A stretch of 64,000 nt of DNA from Curtanaerobium respiraculi (GCF_024609215.1 NZ_JANIPD030000001.1:62001-126000); one strand, 5' to 3'; positions 1 to 8,965 are shown, counted from the stretch's first letter. Notes: generated by a model from the sequence alone, not told the origin. Made by a program: numbers and translations.

Positions 1-98
1 ATGTCGGCACCCCATTCGCCCAGCACACGGCCCGTCGTGGGAGTAGCCAAGAACGTGGTCAGGTCGATAACTTTGATACCATCAAGCGGCTTGCTCAT
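1..98 (-). CDS. CaiB/BaiF-type CoA-transferase, N-terminal fragment (cut by window edge)
   Basis: Only the first 32 codons lie in the window and the gene continues beyond base 1. The protein begins M-S-K-P-L-D-G-I-K-V-I-D-L-T and continues with T-P-T-T-G-R-V-L-G-E-W-G-A-D. This is the usual opening of family III CoA-transferases (CaiB/BaiF/Frc), in which the start of the Rossmann-like fold is followed by the G-x-x-L-G-x-x-G-A-D motif. Such enzymes move CoA between carboxylic acids. Its place at the head of a ligase/acyl-CoA dehydrogenase/FixABCX cluster suggests that it recycles CoA from product to substrate. The start ATG is at base 98. The catalytic Asp lies outside the window, so activity cannot be judged. 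Confidence 0.85.
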   Translation of the reverse strand, partial: MSKPLDGIKVIDLTTFLATPTTGRVLGEWGAD

Positions 99-217
99 AT
101 CGTCTCCTATCGAATCTTCCGGACAGCTGAAAAACCATCCCTTTGAAAAAGAGGGCCGACGAAACCGCCAACCCTCTCCCGATTATTCCATTCTAGAGTA
201 AACTCCCAATGTCGTGA

Positions 218-1414
218 TTAGAAGTTGTACTTGATCTCGCCCTGGAAATTCTGGCACTGACGAGCGATAGTGATGCGCTGCACGCAGGGAGCGCCTTCTT
301 CAAGCCACATGGCACGGCAGTCGCGATACAGGCGCTCGGTCGGGCCGTAGGGGGAATCCTCGAAGTAACCGTCGCCACCGAAAATCTCGAGCATCTCGTC
401 GGAAACCAGCTTCACGGTATCGATGGAGAACAGCTTGCAGATGGCGGCCTTCTCGGTGACGTATTCGTTGGTGGGGTTGATGTCGTAATCGCGAGCGAAG
501 TCGTAGATGGCGGTGCGGAGGACATGGATCATCTTCTGCATCTCGGCGATCTTCTGCTTGATCATCTGGCGGGAAGCGATCGGCTTGCCGAAGGTGATGC
601 GGTCGTTAGCGCGCTTGAGCGACATCTCGAGCATGCGCTGAGCCATGCCGAGGTTGGAGCATGCGATGTGCACGCGGGAAACGGACAAGGAGTGGATGGC
701 AATTTCCATGCCTTGGCCCTCTTTGCCAAGCAGGTACTTGGGATCGAGCTTGACGTTGGTGAACTTCAGGCCCGCATGGCCGGCGCCCCGGCAGCCCATC
801 ATGTGGGACATCGGAACGATTTCGAAACCGGGAGCGTCATTGGGTACGACGAAGGCGGACAGACGGTCATCCTTTTCCTTGGTCTCGTCGGTCACGGCGA
901 TGACATAGGTGTAGTCGGAGCAGTCGGTGTGGCTGATGAGCCACTTCTCACCGTTCAGCAGGTAGGTGCCGTCGGCCTGCTTGATGGCGGTGGTGTGGAT
1001 GTCAGCACCCGTGCCACCGGTCTGCTCGGTCAAGGCGAAGTTGATGTAGACGGACTTGTCCTGGAACTTGTCCATGAGCTTGTCCTTCAGCTCCTTGGTG
1101 CCGTAGTCATCAAGGATGCGCCAATTCAGGTCAGCGGCATGATGGAGATGCATGCGCATTCCGCCAGGACCGCGGGAGAACTCTTCCTGGACTCGCAGGA
1201 TTTCCAGCTCGGAGAGATCCCATCCGCCGTACTGGGAAGGTAGGTAGTAGCGGTACAGATCGTTCTTCTTTGCAAGCTCGTAGAACTCCTGAGGGAACGT
1301 ATTCGTGACCTCGATTTCCTTCTGCATCTCATCAAACGGGCCTTCGGCAAGCTCGCGGATCTGCTTCAGATACGCCTCGAACTGCTCATCGGAAATTTTC
1401 GCGTTGGGATTCAT
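218..1414 (-). CDS. acyl-CoA dehydrogenase (CaiA-like), copy 1
   Basis: A 398-aa flavoprotein with the full acyl-CoA dehydrogenase layout: an N-terminal helical domain (starting M-N-P-N-A-K), a middle beta domain with A-L-T-E-Q-T-G-G-T-G-A-D and G-E-K-W-L-I-S-H, and a C-terminal helical domain with R-x-T-F-G-K-P-I and I-F-G-G-D-G-Y. The end reads L-E-E-G-A-P-C-V-Q where many relatives have E-G-T. The family oxidises acyl-CoA with FAD and ETF, and CaiA-type members run as enoyl-CoA reductases in anaerobes. The start is set by AGGAGG seven bases before ATG 1414; a longer frame upstream lacks such a site. It is one of three different paralogues in the locus, so it may act on another intermediate or form a mixed complex. 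Confidence 0.9.
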   Translation of the reverse strand: MNPNAKISDEQFEAYLKQIRELAEGPFDEMQKEIEVTNTFPQEFYELAKKNDLYRYYLPSQYGGWDLSELEILRVQEEFSRGPGGMRMHLHHAADLNWRILDDYGTKELKDKLMDKFQDKSVYINFALTEQTGGTGADIHTTAIKQADGTYLLNGEKWLISHTDCSDYTYVIAVTDETKEKDDRLSAFVVPNDAPGFEIVPMSHMMGCRGAGHAGLKFTNVKLDPKYLLGKEGQGMEIAIHSLSVSRVHIACSNLGMAQRMLEMSLKRANDRITFGKPIASRQMIKQKIAEMQKMIHVLRTAIYDFARDYDINPTNEYVTEKAAICKLFSIDTVKLVSDEMLEIFGGDGYFEDSPYGPTERLYRDCRAMWLEEGAPCVQRITIARQCQNFQGEIKYNF

Positions 1415-1472
1415 ATATCCTCCTAGTGTGTCCCGCGATTCTTTCATCGAGCTTGATAGCTCTCATGGGTAC

Positions 1473-1501
1473 TATTTTGTAATGGCTTACTACTATTTTC
1501 C
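1473..1501. promoter_or_regulatory. candidate operator: two ACTATTTT boxes
   Basis: ACTATTTT occurs at 1473-1480 and again at 1494-1501, about 21 bp (two helical turns) apart, just upstream of the acyl-CoA dehydrogenase gene that starts at 1414. A similar pair lies in the divergent regulator/dehydrogenase region near 12,069-12,115. The 162-bp gap is A+T-rich against its surroundings. A role in binding the TetR-type regulator encoded at 12,155 is inference only. Confidence 0.3.
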
Positions 1502-1576
1502 AATTGATACCGATCGCCATTTTCCCGACGATCCATTCCGATAACCAATGGGTATCGGGAAATGCCTGTTCAGGGC

Positions 1577-2170
1577 CTATATTCCAACCGAAGACGTGGG
1601 AATCGGGGTTGCCATGCGCTCCAGCGGCATACGCACGATTCCCAAGTTGCGGACAGCGATGTAGGCCACCATCCCCGCTTTGCAGCGGAACTTGCATTCG
1701 ATGCACGGGTCTTTGTCGCAATAGGCGAAGGCATCCTCGTCCGCAAAGGCAAAAACGAGCGGCGAGTGCTTCTTGGGAATGACATACTTCACCTGGATGC
1801 CTGTGAAGGTCTTGACCGCAACCCAATCGATGGCGTACTCGTCGCTGCGGATATCCCAGGACACCTTCAGCGCATTGTTATTGAAACTGCCCACGAACTT
1901 ATAGTCAACCGAAACGCATTCGGGAAGGTCTTCCAGCGCCACGAACGAGACCGCCGACTCCTTCTCCTCCTCGTTTTCGCTGAAAAAATCAAGGTAGGCA
2001 GGTTCTGCAGTCGGCGTACGAATCTCCCCGCCGAGTCGTGACGGCCCCGATCCTGCAAGGCCGAGCGCCACGCTGCCCAGATGCGGATGGTAGAACGGCA
2101 GATCCTCGCGCGAAACGCGTGGCTTCGTCGTGGCATGCGAGCGCGTGACGCTAAATTCCGTGTTCTTCAC
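1577..2170 (-). CDS. uncharacterised protein coupled to the CoA ligase, cysteine-rich C-terminal half
   Basis: A 197-aa protein of no family I recognise. It starts with GTG at 2170, and this GTG shares bases with the ligase stop (GTGA overlap), so the two are probably translated together. No signal peptide or membrane helix is evident. The N-terminal half has F-Y-H-P-H-L-G-S-V-A-L-G-L. The C-terminal part has a cysteine cluster, C-D-K-D-P-C-I-E-C-K-F-R-C, spaced C-x4-C-x2-C-x3-C, which could bind zinc or an iron-sulfur cluster. Its fixed place behind the ligase suggests a role with the CoA-activated substrate, such as a hydratase, decarboxylase or accessory factor, but nothing in the sequence proves this. 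Confidence 0.7.
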   Translation of the reverse strand: MKNTEFSVTRSHATTKPRVSREDLPFYHPHLGSVALGLAGSGPSRLGGEIRTPTAEPAYLDFFSENEEEKESAVSFVALEDLPECVSVDYKFVGSFNNNALKVSWDIRSDEYAIDWVAVKTFTGIQVKYVIPKKHSPLVFAFADEDAFAYCDKDPCIECKFRCKAGMVAYIAVRNLGIVRMPLERMATPIPTSSVGI

Positions 2171-3807
2171 TTCTCGTTCTCCTTCTCCCCCATGCGGCGC
2201 TTCAACTCCTCCGTCAAAACCCATTTCTTGACTTTGCCCGTCGGAGTGTACGGTATCGCGTCGATGAACTCTATGCGCTCGGGCCATACGCGCTTCGCAA
2301 CTTTCTTCGACCGCAGGAACGCTTTCACATCGTCCAATGTCGGCCCCGCTCCCTGAGGCACAACGAAGGTGCAAATACGGTCCCCCAGGCGCTCGTCGGG
2401 CATGCCGATCGTCGCATGGGCGCCGATTCCCGGACAGCCGATGAGATTCGCATCCACCTCATTGGTTGAAATGTTCTCCCCACCGCGGATGATGATGTCT
2501 TTGATTCGGCCGGTGATGCGTATGCGCCCCTGCTCGTCAGCTACGCATAAATCCCCGCTGTAAAACCATCCGTCCGCATCGAGGGCGGCATCCGTACGCT
2601 CGGGCTCGTTCAAATAGCCCACAAACTGGTGCGGCCCGCGCGACGCCTCCTCGCCCTGCACGCCGGGGGCGACCGGGCGGTGATACTGGTCGACCACCCT
2701 CACCTCGATTCCCTCATAAGGAATGCCCGACCAATGGCCGTTCCACTCCAAGCATTTTTTCGGCGGAACGATGATATGAGGGCAGCTCTCGGTGGAGCCG
2801 TACGATTCGCACAGCAGCACGCCATGCCGATGCGCGCGCTCGATCAGCGTCTGCGGTACCGGCGCACCACCGCAGAGATATAGTTTCATAGGAAGGTTGG
2901 GGGAGTTTGTCTCCTCCAGCAACTTGAGCACGTCGAAGATGAACGGCGTGGCACCATGCGACCAAGTGCAAACGTTCTCCCGAATGAAATCGAGTGCCGA
3001 AGCGGGAGTGTAATCCTGCTGGAGAGCGACGCTGCTTCCTAGAAGCGTCGCAGCAACCAAACCATGGTACAGCCCCGTCGCGTGGTTGAGCGGCGAGGGC
3101 ATCCACATGCGGTCATCTTGGTCGAGATCGAGCACGGAAAGGTATACCCGCTCGGAGAACAGGATGTTGTTATGGGTGTGCATGACCATCTTCGGCGTGC
3201 CCGTGGAACCCGAGGTCGCTAATATGCAGGCGACATCGTCGGAACGGGACGGGCATCCGCCCCGGTACGGTTCGAAGGTGCCGAGGATGTCGGAGAGCAG
3301 GTCAGCGCCTTCGAACGATTGCTTGAAGTCTCGATCGATCAGGCCGATGGCCTTCAGCGAATCGATGCGCTCGCGCAGCAGCGGACTGCGCTCGTCGAAG
3401 CGCATGTCCTTGAACAACGTGGGTGCGATGAAGGCAGCCGGACGAACACGTTCAAGCAGTTCGAACAGGGCATCGCCAGAGAGGCGCGCATCGAGAGAAT
3501 GGACAACGGCACCGATTTTCACGCAAGCGATGCCAGCAACCGCAAACTCCACCCATTTCGGCACCTGGAGTGTCACGATATCGCCATTTTCAACCCCGCA
3601 GTTTGCGAGCCACGATGCGACTCGGGACGCTTGCTCATCGACCTCCGCATAGGTCAGCGTATTGTCCCCGTCATCCTTCACGTAGATGCGGTCCGCGAAT
3701 GTGCGGGATTGCCCGTTCCAGATATCGTTCAGGGTTTGAGATTGCCAATAGCCCTTTTCGTAATAGAGCCTTTTACGGTTTTCGTCGATTCGAAGATCGG
3801 TAATCAT
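2167..3807 (-). CDS. AMP-dependent acyl-CoA synthetase/ligase (CaiC-like)
   Basis: A 546-aa adenylate-forming enzyme expected to make an acyl-CoA from a carboxylic acid, ATP and CoA. The P-loop-like A3 motif reads A-T-S-G-S-T-G-T-P-K. The A5 motif is Y-G-S-T-E-S, the A7 region is W-F-Y-S-G-D-L, the A8 hinge is G-R-I-K-D-I-I-I-R-G-G-E-N-I, and the A10 lysine lies in P-Y-T-P-T-G-K-V-K. All core residues are present and the length is normal. ATG 3807 follows GGAGG by eight bases; a frame open further upstream to 3849 has no ribosome site. With the CoA-transferase at the window edge it gives two routes to CoA activation, as in carnitine (caiBC) and caffeate systems. The substrate cannot be read from sequence. 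Confidence 0.9.
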   Translation of the reverse strand: MITDLRIDENRKRLYYEKGYWQSQTLNDIWNGQSRTFADRIYVKDDGDNTLTYAEVDEQASRVASWLANCGVENGDIVTLQVPKWVEFAVAGIACVKIGAVVHSLDARLSGDALFELLERVRPAAFIAPTLFKDMRFDERSPLLRERIDSLKAIGLIDRDFKQSFEGADLLSDILGTFEPYRGGCPSRSDDVACILATSGSTGTPKMVMHTHNNILFSERVYLSVLDLDQDDRMWMPSPLNHATGLYHGLVAATLLGSSVALQQDYTPASALDFIRENVCTWSHGATPFIFDVLKLLEETNSPNLPMKLYLCGGAPVPQTLIERAHRHGVLLCESYGSTESCPHIIVPPKKCLEWNGHWSGIPYEGIEVRVVDQYHRPVAPGVQGEEASRGPHQFVGYLNEPERTDAALDADGWFYSGDLCVADEQGRIRITGRIKDIIIRGGENISTNEVDANLIGCPGIGAHATIGMPDERLGDRICTFVVPQGAGPTLDDVKAFLRSKKVAKRVWPERIEFIDAIPYTPTGKVKKWVLTEELKRRMGEKENEK

Positions 3808-3995
3808 GCGATTTCCTCCGCGCTCGAAAAACCGCGCGATACGATTCACGCTGCACTTTAAGTGTAATACGCTCCAATTGAACCCATGTATTTCCTTTAT
3901 CAGGGGTTTTCGGGCAATCTATTGAATTTCGATATCGTGCGAAAAAGCCATCGGACACAACACCAGAACGCCACAACCGAAATCCCGCAACCCTG

Positions 3996-4030
3996 AAAAG
4001 GGCGGGATGCGGCGCCGCCGCATCCCGCCC
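3996..4030 (-). terminator. Rho-independent terminator after the permease gene
   Basis: The arms 4000-4014 (GGGCGGGATGCGGCG) and 4016-4030 form a near-perfect 15-bp G+C stem. In minus-strand reading the hairpin is followed by TTTT (AAAA at 3996-3999). It lies 25 bp past the permease stop and upstream of the ligase gene, so it separates the two transcription units. Confidence 0.85.
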
Positions 4031-4054
4031 GATTAATACGATGGATTGGAATCG

Positions 4055-5503
4055 TTACGGTTGTCCGTTTTCCAGTGCCTCTTTGTGCTGATCTCTGAGT
4101 TTGATGAACTCGGCAAGCAGCCGAGCGGATTCCTCATCTTCCTTGCGTTGTTCTTCCTTGTTAAGGCGCAAGTCCTCGCGAATCTTATCGTTATCGGCGA
4201 TGAGCAGGTACAGGACGCTGCCCGCTATCAGACCTACGCCGCCACCGCGCGCCAAAATGAATCCGGCAATCATGCCGGCAACGCCTTGATCGGTCTTATC
4301 GCGGCATAGATCATGGAAGATTTGCGCGCACACGAAGCCCTGGATGCACAACACGACGACGAGGATGGCGCCCGAGGCCGCAGCAGCAGCTTCATACACG
4401 GGGTAAATGAACATGCCGATGCCGGTGAAGATGATGTTCGTGCCGGAACCGTCGTAGATGGAATCCATACCCTGGCGTCCATCCTGCTTGTAACGCTGGT
4501 AGGTCGCTACGCAGTAAGGAGCGCTTAATGGTCCGGCAAGCGCCGGGTATGGCGCAAACAGGCCCAGCAGCAGATTGCGGATGCCACAGATAGCGTTCGT
4601 GCGGTTGGAATCGAATTCGATGTACTCGTCTTCGCGCAGCGCCTGCAGGCCCAATTGCTGCACAGTGATGAAATCGCCGTAGGCGATGATCCAGGCGATT
4701 GCGGCAATGGGAACCGCCTTCACCCAAGTAGCAAGATCCGGGAAGCCAATGAAGAACGGCGAAACCTGCATGAACATATTGCCGAAATCAGGGACTTTGA
4801 TGATCTGCCCCGAGAAATTGTATTTGAACTCCCCGGTGACGCCGCCGACCACGATGAGCGCAATCACGGCCCAGAGAAAACTGTAATTGCCCAGTATGCG
4901 GAGCATCTTGTTCGAATCCATGTGCTTGCGGATGCGCTCGCTGAACATCAGGCCAAACACGACGGCAAGACCGGCAATGCAGGCCCACACCGCATCGTCT
5001 AGAGGGCCACCCTCCTTCAGGCGCGCATAGATGGCCCCGACGCCGGCGCCCAACACGATACCGGCCTTGACGCCGGCGGGAACCATAACGTTGAGTTTCT
5101 TCGACAGTCCGCTGAATCCGAGGAATAGGAAGAGCACCGCCAACTCCAACTGGACGGCTATCAACGCCTGAATACGGGCGATGCCCGGGTCGAAACTTTC
5201 AAGGAACGCGATCACGATGACTGCAGCCGGGGTAATCCAACCGCAGATGGAAGGCTCGCCCAACAACCAGTTGCAAAAATACAGCAGCGTCTCGAACACG
5301 ACGAGCGCCCACGCCGTCTCAGGATCGAGTCCCAACGTGGACACGAGCACGGCGAGCATGCCGTACGACGTGCAGGCGTTCATGATGCCCGTCACCATCT
5401 CGGGCGGCGACATCTTGAAGTGAATGAACGGGAGCCTGATTCGCAAAAGGCCGATAGGGATACACGGCTGCACGCCTCCCGGCGCACGCTTCAAAAAAGC
5501 CAT
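4055..5503 (-). CDS. polytopic membrane permease, NCS2/SulP-like
   Basis: A 482-aa integral membrane protein with about 12 hydrophobic segments and a charged cytoplasmic tail (E-E-Q-R-K-E-D-E-E-S). The pattern of a long helical core, N-x-x-L-L-G-L-F-A-P-Y-P-A-L-A-G-P and a late D-G-S-G-T-N motif resembles nucleobase/xanthine (NCS2) or SulP-type carriers more than the BCCT-type CaiT carnitine antiporter. ATG 5503 (M-A-F-L-K-R) follows AAGGAAGGGG. It sits between two acyl-CoA dehydrogenase genes and ends at a strong terminator, so it is the natural candidate for uptake of the acid that this locus degrades or respires. The family call is moderate and the substrate unknown. Confidence 0.75.
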   Translation of the reverse strand: MAFLKRAPGGVQPCIPIGLLRIRLPFIHFKMSPPEMVTGIMNACTSYGMLAVLVSTLGLDPETAWALVVFETLLYFCNWLLGEPSICGWITPAAVIVIAFLESFDPGIARIQALIAVQLELAVLFLFLGFSGLSKKLNVMVPAGVKAGIVLGAGVGAIYARLKEGGPLDDAVWACIAGLAVVFGLMFSERIRKHMDSNKMLRILGNYSFLWAVIALIVVGGVTGEFKYNFSGQIIKVPDFGNMFMQVSPFFIGFPDLATWVKAVPIAAIAWIIAYGDFITVQQLGLQALREDEYIEFDSNRTNAICGIRNLLLGLFAPYPALAGPLSAPYCVATYQRYKQDGRQGMDSIYDGSGTNIIFTGIGMFIYPVYEAAAAASGAILVVVLCIQGFVCAQIFHDLCRDKTDQGVAGMIAGFILARGGGVGLIAGSVLYLLIADNDKIREDLRLNKEEQRKEDEESARLLAEFIKLRDQHKEALENGQP

Positions 5504-5629
5504 AGATTCCCCTTCCTTGTGATTTCGAAATGATTGATTCTGCTTCAGAACACATGGTTCAAGCAGCGAAACCCCCCATGATGCGCTTTTTCTAAGCGCA
5601 CCGTTCACGGAGAGAAGCAACGGATCCCG

Positions 5630-6793
5630 TCAGTATCCGTACCTTTCTTTGATGAGCGGGGCAGCGATCCGCACCATGATCTGATCGGTTCCCTCAGCGA
5701 TCTGGAAGCCACGGCAATCGCGCCAAATCGAGGACACGCGCTCCTCGTTGGTGTACCCCCGACCGCCGAAGATTTGGAGTGCATCGGAAGCCACCTTGGT
5801 AGCGCGCGCGGGTACGAGGCGCTTCATCAGCGCGACGGACAGGCGCGACTCCTTCGTGTGTCCCCGCGTCCCCACCTCAATCGCCGTGCGGTACACGCTG
5901 TCCTTCATGGTGGAAAGGTCAATCTCCATGTCGACGATCATCTGCTGGATGATCTGGAAATCGAAGATCGCGGATCCGAACGCCTTGCGCTCGGACGCGT
6001 AGCGGACGGCATCCTCCACTGCGGCCTGCGCCAAACCTAGCGCCGTCGCGCAGGTGAAGATGCGCCCCGTTTCGAACCAGCGGAACAGCTGCGGGAAACC
6101 CGCTTCGGAACCCGGAAGGCGATACCGCTCGTCGACCTCCACGTTATCGAACACGATGTCGGAAAACGGGAGCATCGACTGCCCTGCCTTCTTGATGGGG
6201 TACACCCCGATTCCGGGCAGGTCGTGTGGAAGCAGCCACATCGACAGTGGCGGATACTTTTTGATCTCTGCATCTGCATCGATCGCAGCGACCAATATAT
6301 AAGGGGTGAACTCTCCATTATTCACGAAGGTCTTCCGCCCGGTGAGCACCAGCTTGCCCCCCTCGGTTCTAACCGAGGTCTTCATCTGCATGGTGTCGGA
6401 GCCACCTTCGGGTTCCGTAGTTGCCAGGGCGAACACCAACCGGCCGTCTGAAAAGTAGCGATCGCGCACCATGTCGAATCGGTCGGAATCGGCAAACTCG
6501 CCCATGATCTGCAAGTTCAGCAAATCGTTCGCAAACGGGAGCGTCGCTCCGGCAGCCCGGGCGAGTTCCTCGATGACAAGTACCTGCGCGAACAGGTCGT
6601 ATGTACCGTTTTCATCGCGATGCACGACATTGAACCCCTTGAAGTCGAGGTTGACGAAGTCCTTGACAACCTCGTCGGGAAGGCCGGCGTCCTTCTTCCA
6701 TCGCGAGATGTTCTCGAACGAAAAGTGCTTCTCGCCGAAGGATCTCATCTCATCGATCAGCTCGCGGTGCTTGGGGGTGATTTCCGAATACAT
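5630..6793 (-). CDS. acyl-CoA dehydrogenase, copy 2
   Basis: A 387-aa acyl-CoA dehydrogenase with A-T-T-E-P-E-G-G-S-D, G-R-K-T-F-V-N-N-G and S-E-R-K-A-F-G in the FAD/substrate-binding regions, and I-F-G-G-R-G-Y-T-N-E-E-R near the end. The C-terminal A-E-G-T-D-Q-I-M keeps the E-G-T form that carries the catalytic Glu in short/medium-chain members. Compared with the copies at 218 and 10,777 it is clearly divergent, so it is not a recent duplication. ATG 6793 is preceded by GAAGGGG, and the upstream thioesterase gene ends only ten bases before it, which suggests one transcript through thioesterase, dehydrogenase and permease. Confidence 0.9.
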   Translation of the reverse strand: MYSEITPKHRELIDEMRSFGEKHFSFENISRWKKDAGLPDEVVKDFVNLDFKGFNVVHRDENGTYDLFAQVLVIEELARAAGATLPFANDLLNLQIMGEFADSDRFDMVRDRYFSDGRLVFALATTEPEGGSDTMQMKTSVRTEGGKLVLTGRKTFVNNGEFTPYILVAAIDADAEIKKYPPLSMWLLPHDLPGIGVYPIKKAGQSMLPFSDIVFDNVEVDERYRLPGSEAGFPQLFRWFETGRIFTCATALGLAQAAVEDAVRYASERKAFGSAIFDFQIIQQMIVDMEIDLSTMKDSVYRTAIEVGTRGHTKESRLSVALMKRLVPARATKVASDALQIFGGRGYTNEERVSSIWRDCRGFQIAEGTDQIMVRIAAPLIKERYGY

Positions 6794-6803
6794 CGCCGCC
6801 CCT

Positions 6804-7295
6804 TCAGCTCACATTGCCAAACTGTTGATCGTTGCGAGGATAGAATGGCTCCAGCAGCGGGCTTTCCTCGGTCAGATACTCGAGATTGAACAGGGTCGAC
6901 GTCGCGGAGACGAGCACCTTGCCAACCGAATCGGTGACGTGGCATTCGACCACCGATGTACGCTTTCCTCCGTGGAGCACGTTTGCATCGAAGAGGATTT
7001 CCTCCCCGACACAGACGGGCTTCAAGAAGTTCACGCTCATCTGCACGGTAGTGTTCGAATAGCCCATGGTATGCGCCGCCATGCCACACGTGGAGTCGAG
7101 CAGCGCCATGATAAAGCCACCATGCGTGGTTCCGATGATGTTCGTCGCGCCTTTGGGAACCGTCATGCGATTTCTCACGTGGCCGCGCTCGATCACGTCT
7201 GCATGCAGCGCTGAAAATCCCGTCATATCGGACAAGTAGTTAAGAGCCCCCTCGACGATGTAGTCGGGAAGTTCCCCGCGCTCTCCCTCGCTCAT
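6804..7295 (-). CDS. PaaI/hotdog-fold acyl-CoA thioesterase
   Basis: A 163-aa single hotdog domain. The signature G-T-T-H-G-G-F-I-M-A-L-L-D-S, with the helix-start H-G-G and the downstream Asp, is that of PaaI-type thioesterases, followed by V-Q-M-S-V-N-F-L-K-P. It would hydrolyse acyl-CoA to free acid and CoA in the cytoplasm, releasing the product or rescuing trapped CoA. GGGAGG seven bases upstream fixes ATG 7295; an in-frame TTG five codons earlier lacks a ribosome site. It sits just beyond the terminator that closes fixABCX and leads into an acyl-CoA dehydrogenase gene, so it probably has its own promoter or is expressed by read-through. Confidence 0.85.
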   Translation of the reverse strand: MSEGERGELPDYIVEGALNYLSDMTGFSALHADVIERGHVRNRMTVPKGATNIIGTTHGGFIMALLDSTCGMAAHTMGYSNTTVQMSVNFLKPVCVGEEILFDANVLHGGKRTSVVECHVTDSVGKVLVSATSTLFNLEYLTEESPLLEPFYPRNDQQFGNVS

Positions 7296-7315
7296 GTGCG
7301 TTCCTCCCAATGAAG

Positions 7316-7345
7316 AAAAAGCCGGACCAGGGGTTCTGGTCCGGC
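7316..7345 (-). terminator. Rho-independent terminator after fixX
   Basis: The stem GCCGGACCAG...CTGGTCCGGC (7321-7345) is followed in minus-strand reading by five T (AAAAA at 7316-7320). It starts 18 bp after the fixX stop and lies between fixX and the thioesterase gene. Confidence 0.88.
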
Positions 7346-7362
7346 CAGCATATCATTAAGAC

Positions 7363-7659
7363 CTACCCGAAACGGTATTCGATCCCCATCGTAGGTTGCG
7401 GGTTGGTCCATTTGATGATGATGGTGCCCCCGCAGGCGATACGGCAGGTGCCGCATTCCAGGCAGCCGGCGTAGTCGAACGACTTATTGCCGTCCTCGTC
7501 GCGTTTGTACAACGCCGCCGGACAGACGCGGATGAGCTTGTCGAATTCCGCATCATCGCCTTCCAGATCGACTTCGATATGCGCGTTATCCTCATCGACC
7601 TCATATTTGTTCAGCGACAGGTACTCGTCAACATTCACTTCGATCTCTATGTTGCTCAT
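7363..7659 (-). CDS. fixX: FixX-like ferredoxin
   Basis: A 98-aa ferredoxin-like protein that pairs with the FixC dehydrogenase. Cysteines occur as R-V-C-P-A-A-L-Y and C-L-E-C-G-T-C-R-I-A-C, the set expected for the iron-sulfur cluster of FixX and of the C-terminal domain of ETF-quinone oxidoreductase. Its ATG overlaps the fixC stop (ATGA), so the two are translationally coupled, and a strong terminator follows. It should pass electrons between FixC flavin and FixAB or a membrane acceptor. The N-terminal 40 residues are acidic and less conserved. Confidence 0.9.
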   Translation of the reverse strand: MSNIEIEVNVDEYLSLNKYEVDEDNAHIEVDLEGDDAEFDKLIRVCPAALYKRDEDGNKSFDYAGCLECGTCRIACGGTIIIKWTNPQPTMGIEYRFG

Positions 7660-8948
7660 AGGGCCTTCATCGCTCCCCTCGCATCGCGCAGGAGGTTCAT
7701 GATGCCGACCTGTTTGATGATTGGTTTCATGGTTTTCTTCACCGGACCGACCGGCGTGCCGTCGACCACGAACATCTTGTTCATGGCATCACGTACCGTT
7801 TCGGGATATCCCTTGAACATTCGGCCGAAACCTTCCATAAAGGCCGGCACGTGTTGGAATTGACGCAGGTCTTTGAGAACAAACGAATTCTCCAGCGCAT
7901 CAACATAACCTCCAAGCCCCGATTTGGAGGTATCACCCGCATCGAGCGCCTTAGCAGCCTGCTGGCCGGCGATTTGGCCGGCTGCCACCGCATAATCCAT
8001 GCCGCGCACCGTGTAACCCAGGTTGACGCACATCATAGCCGCATCGCCTGCGACGAGCACGCCGTCGCCAATGAGCTCGGGCATCATGTTGATGCCGCCT
8101 TCGGGAACCATATGGCCGGAATGTTCCACCAGCTTGGCGCCGGCGAGGACGGGAGCCACGGATGGATGGGCCTTCAGATCCTCGAGCATCTGGTATACCG
8201 GACGGGTAGCATGATTGGCAATCGCCTCAATGCCGGCCACAACACCAACCGAGATGGATTCCTTGTTGGTGTACACGATGCCGCCGCCGAACAGGCCATG
8301 GGTGGCATCGCCCGCAAAAAGCCATGCGGCACCCTCGCCTGGCGCGCACTGGAAGCGTGCCTCGATTTCCTTGGCAGGAAGCTCGAACACCTGCTTCACG
8401 CCGACGGCCATGTACCTGGCCTCGGGGCGCTCGAACCCGACCGCTTCCTTGGTGAGCAACGAGTTCACGCCGTCGCACAACAGCACGACCTCGGCGGTGA
8501 TCTCGTCCTCGCCGGCGCGGACGCCGATGATCTTCCCAGACTCGTCCTTCATCAACGACTCAACGGCGATGCCGTTGATATATTCGGCACCGGCCTCCTC
8601 GGCCTGCTCCTGCAGCCATTGGTCGAAGGTCGCGCGTAGGACGGTGTAGGACTCCTGCCCGTCTTTCGTCAGCTCGTCGGAGCTGAAGTCGATCGTGAAG
8701 TTGGAATCGGGCGCCATGAGCGAGATGCGTTCATGGGAGACCTTGCGCTCGAAGGGAATATCATCGTAATTGGCGGGAAACACCGACTTCAAACAATGAG
8801 CATAGATGCGCCCACCCGTCATGTTCTTCGCGCCCGAGAAGTTGCCGCGCTCGACAACCAGGACGGCCTTGCCCGCACGGGCGAGCTCAAGGGCCGCCAC
8901 GGAGCCGGCGAGACCGCTCCCGACGACGATTGCATCGAAATCTGCCAT
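7656..8948 (-). CDS. fixC: FixC-like FAD-dependent oxidoreductase (ETF-quinone oxidoreductase family)
   Basis: A 430-aa flavoprotein beginning M-A-D-F-D-A-I-V-V-G-S-G-L-A-G-S-V-A-A-L-E-L-A, a clear G-x-G-x-x-G dinucleotide fold at residues about 9-14, and carrying the late FAD motif G-D-A-A-M-M. The family links ETF (FixAB) to quinone or, in bifurcating FixABCX complexes, to both quinone and ferredoxin. ATG 8948 follows AAAGGGAG; an upstream in-frame extension to 9029 runs into the fixB region and is unlikely. Gene order is fixA-fixB-fixC-fixX. In carnitine-metabolising enterobacteria the fix operon supplies electrons to CaiA, and the same link is likely here. Confidence 0.93.
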   Translation of the reverse strand: MADFDAIVVGSGLAGSVAALELARAGKAVLVVERGNFSGAKNMTGGRIYAHCLKSVFPANYDDIPFERKVSHERISLMAPDSNFTIDFSSDELTKDGQESYTVLRATFDQWLQEQAEEAGAEYINGIAVESLMKDESGKIIGVRAGEDEITAEVVLLCDGVNSLLTKEAVGFERPEARYMAVGVKQVFELPAKEIEARFQCAPGEGAAWLFAGDATHGLFGGGIVYTNKESISVGVVAGIEAIANHATRPVYQMLEDLKAHPSVAPVLAGAKLVEHSGHMVPEGGINMMPELIGDGVLVAGDAAMMCVNLGYTVRGMDYAVAAGQIAGQQAAKALDAGDTSKSGLGGYVDALENSFVLKDLRQFQHVPAFMEGFGRMFKGYPETVRDAMNKMFVVDGTPVGPVKKTMKPIIKQVGIMNLLRDARGAMKAL

Positions 8949-8965
8949 TAATAGCTCCCTTTCGG

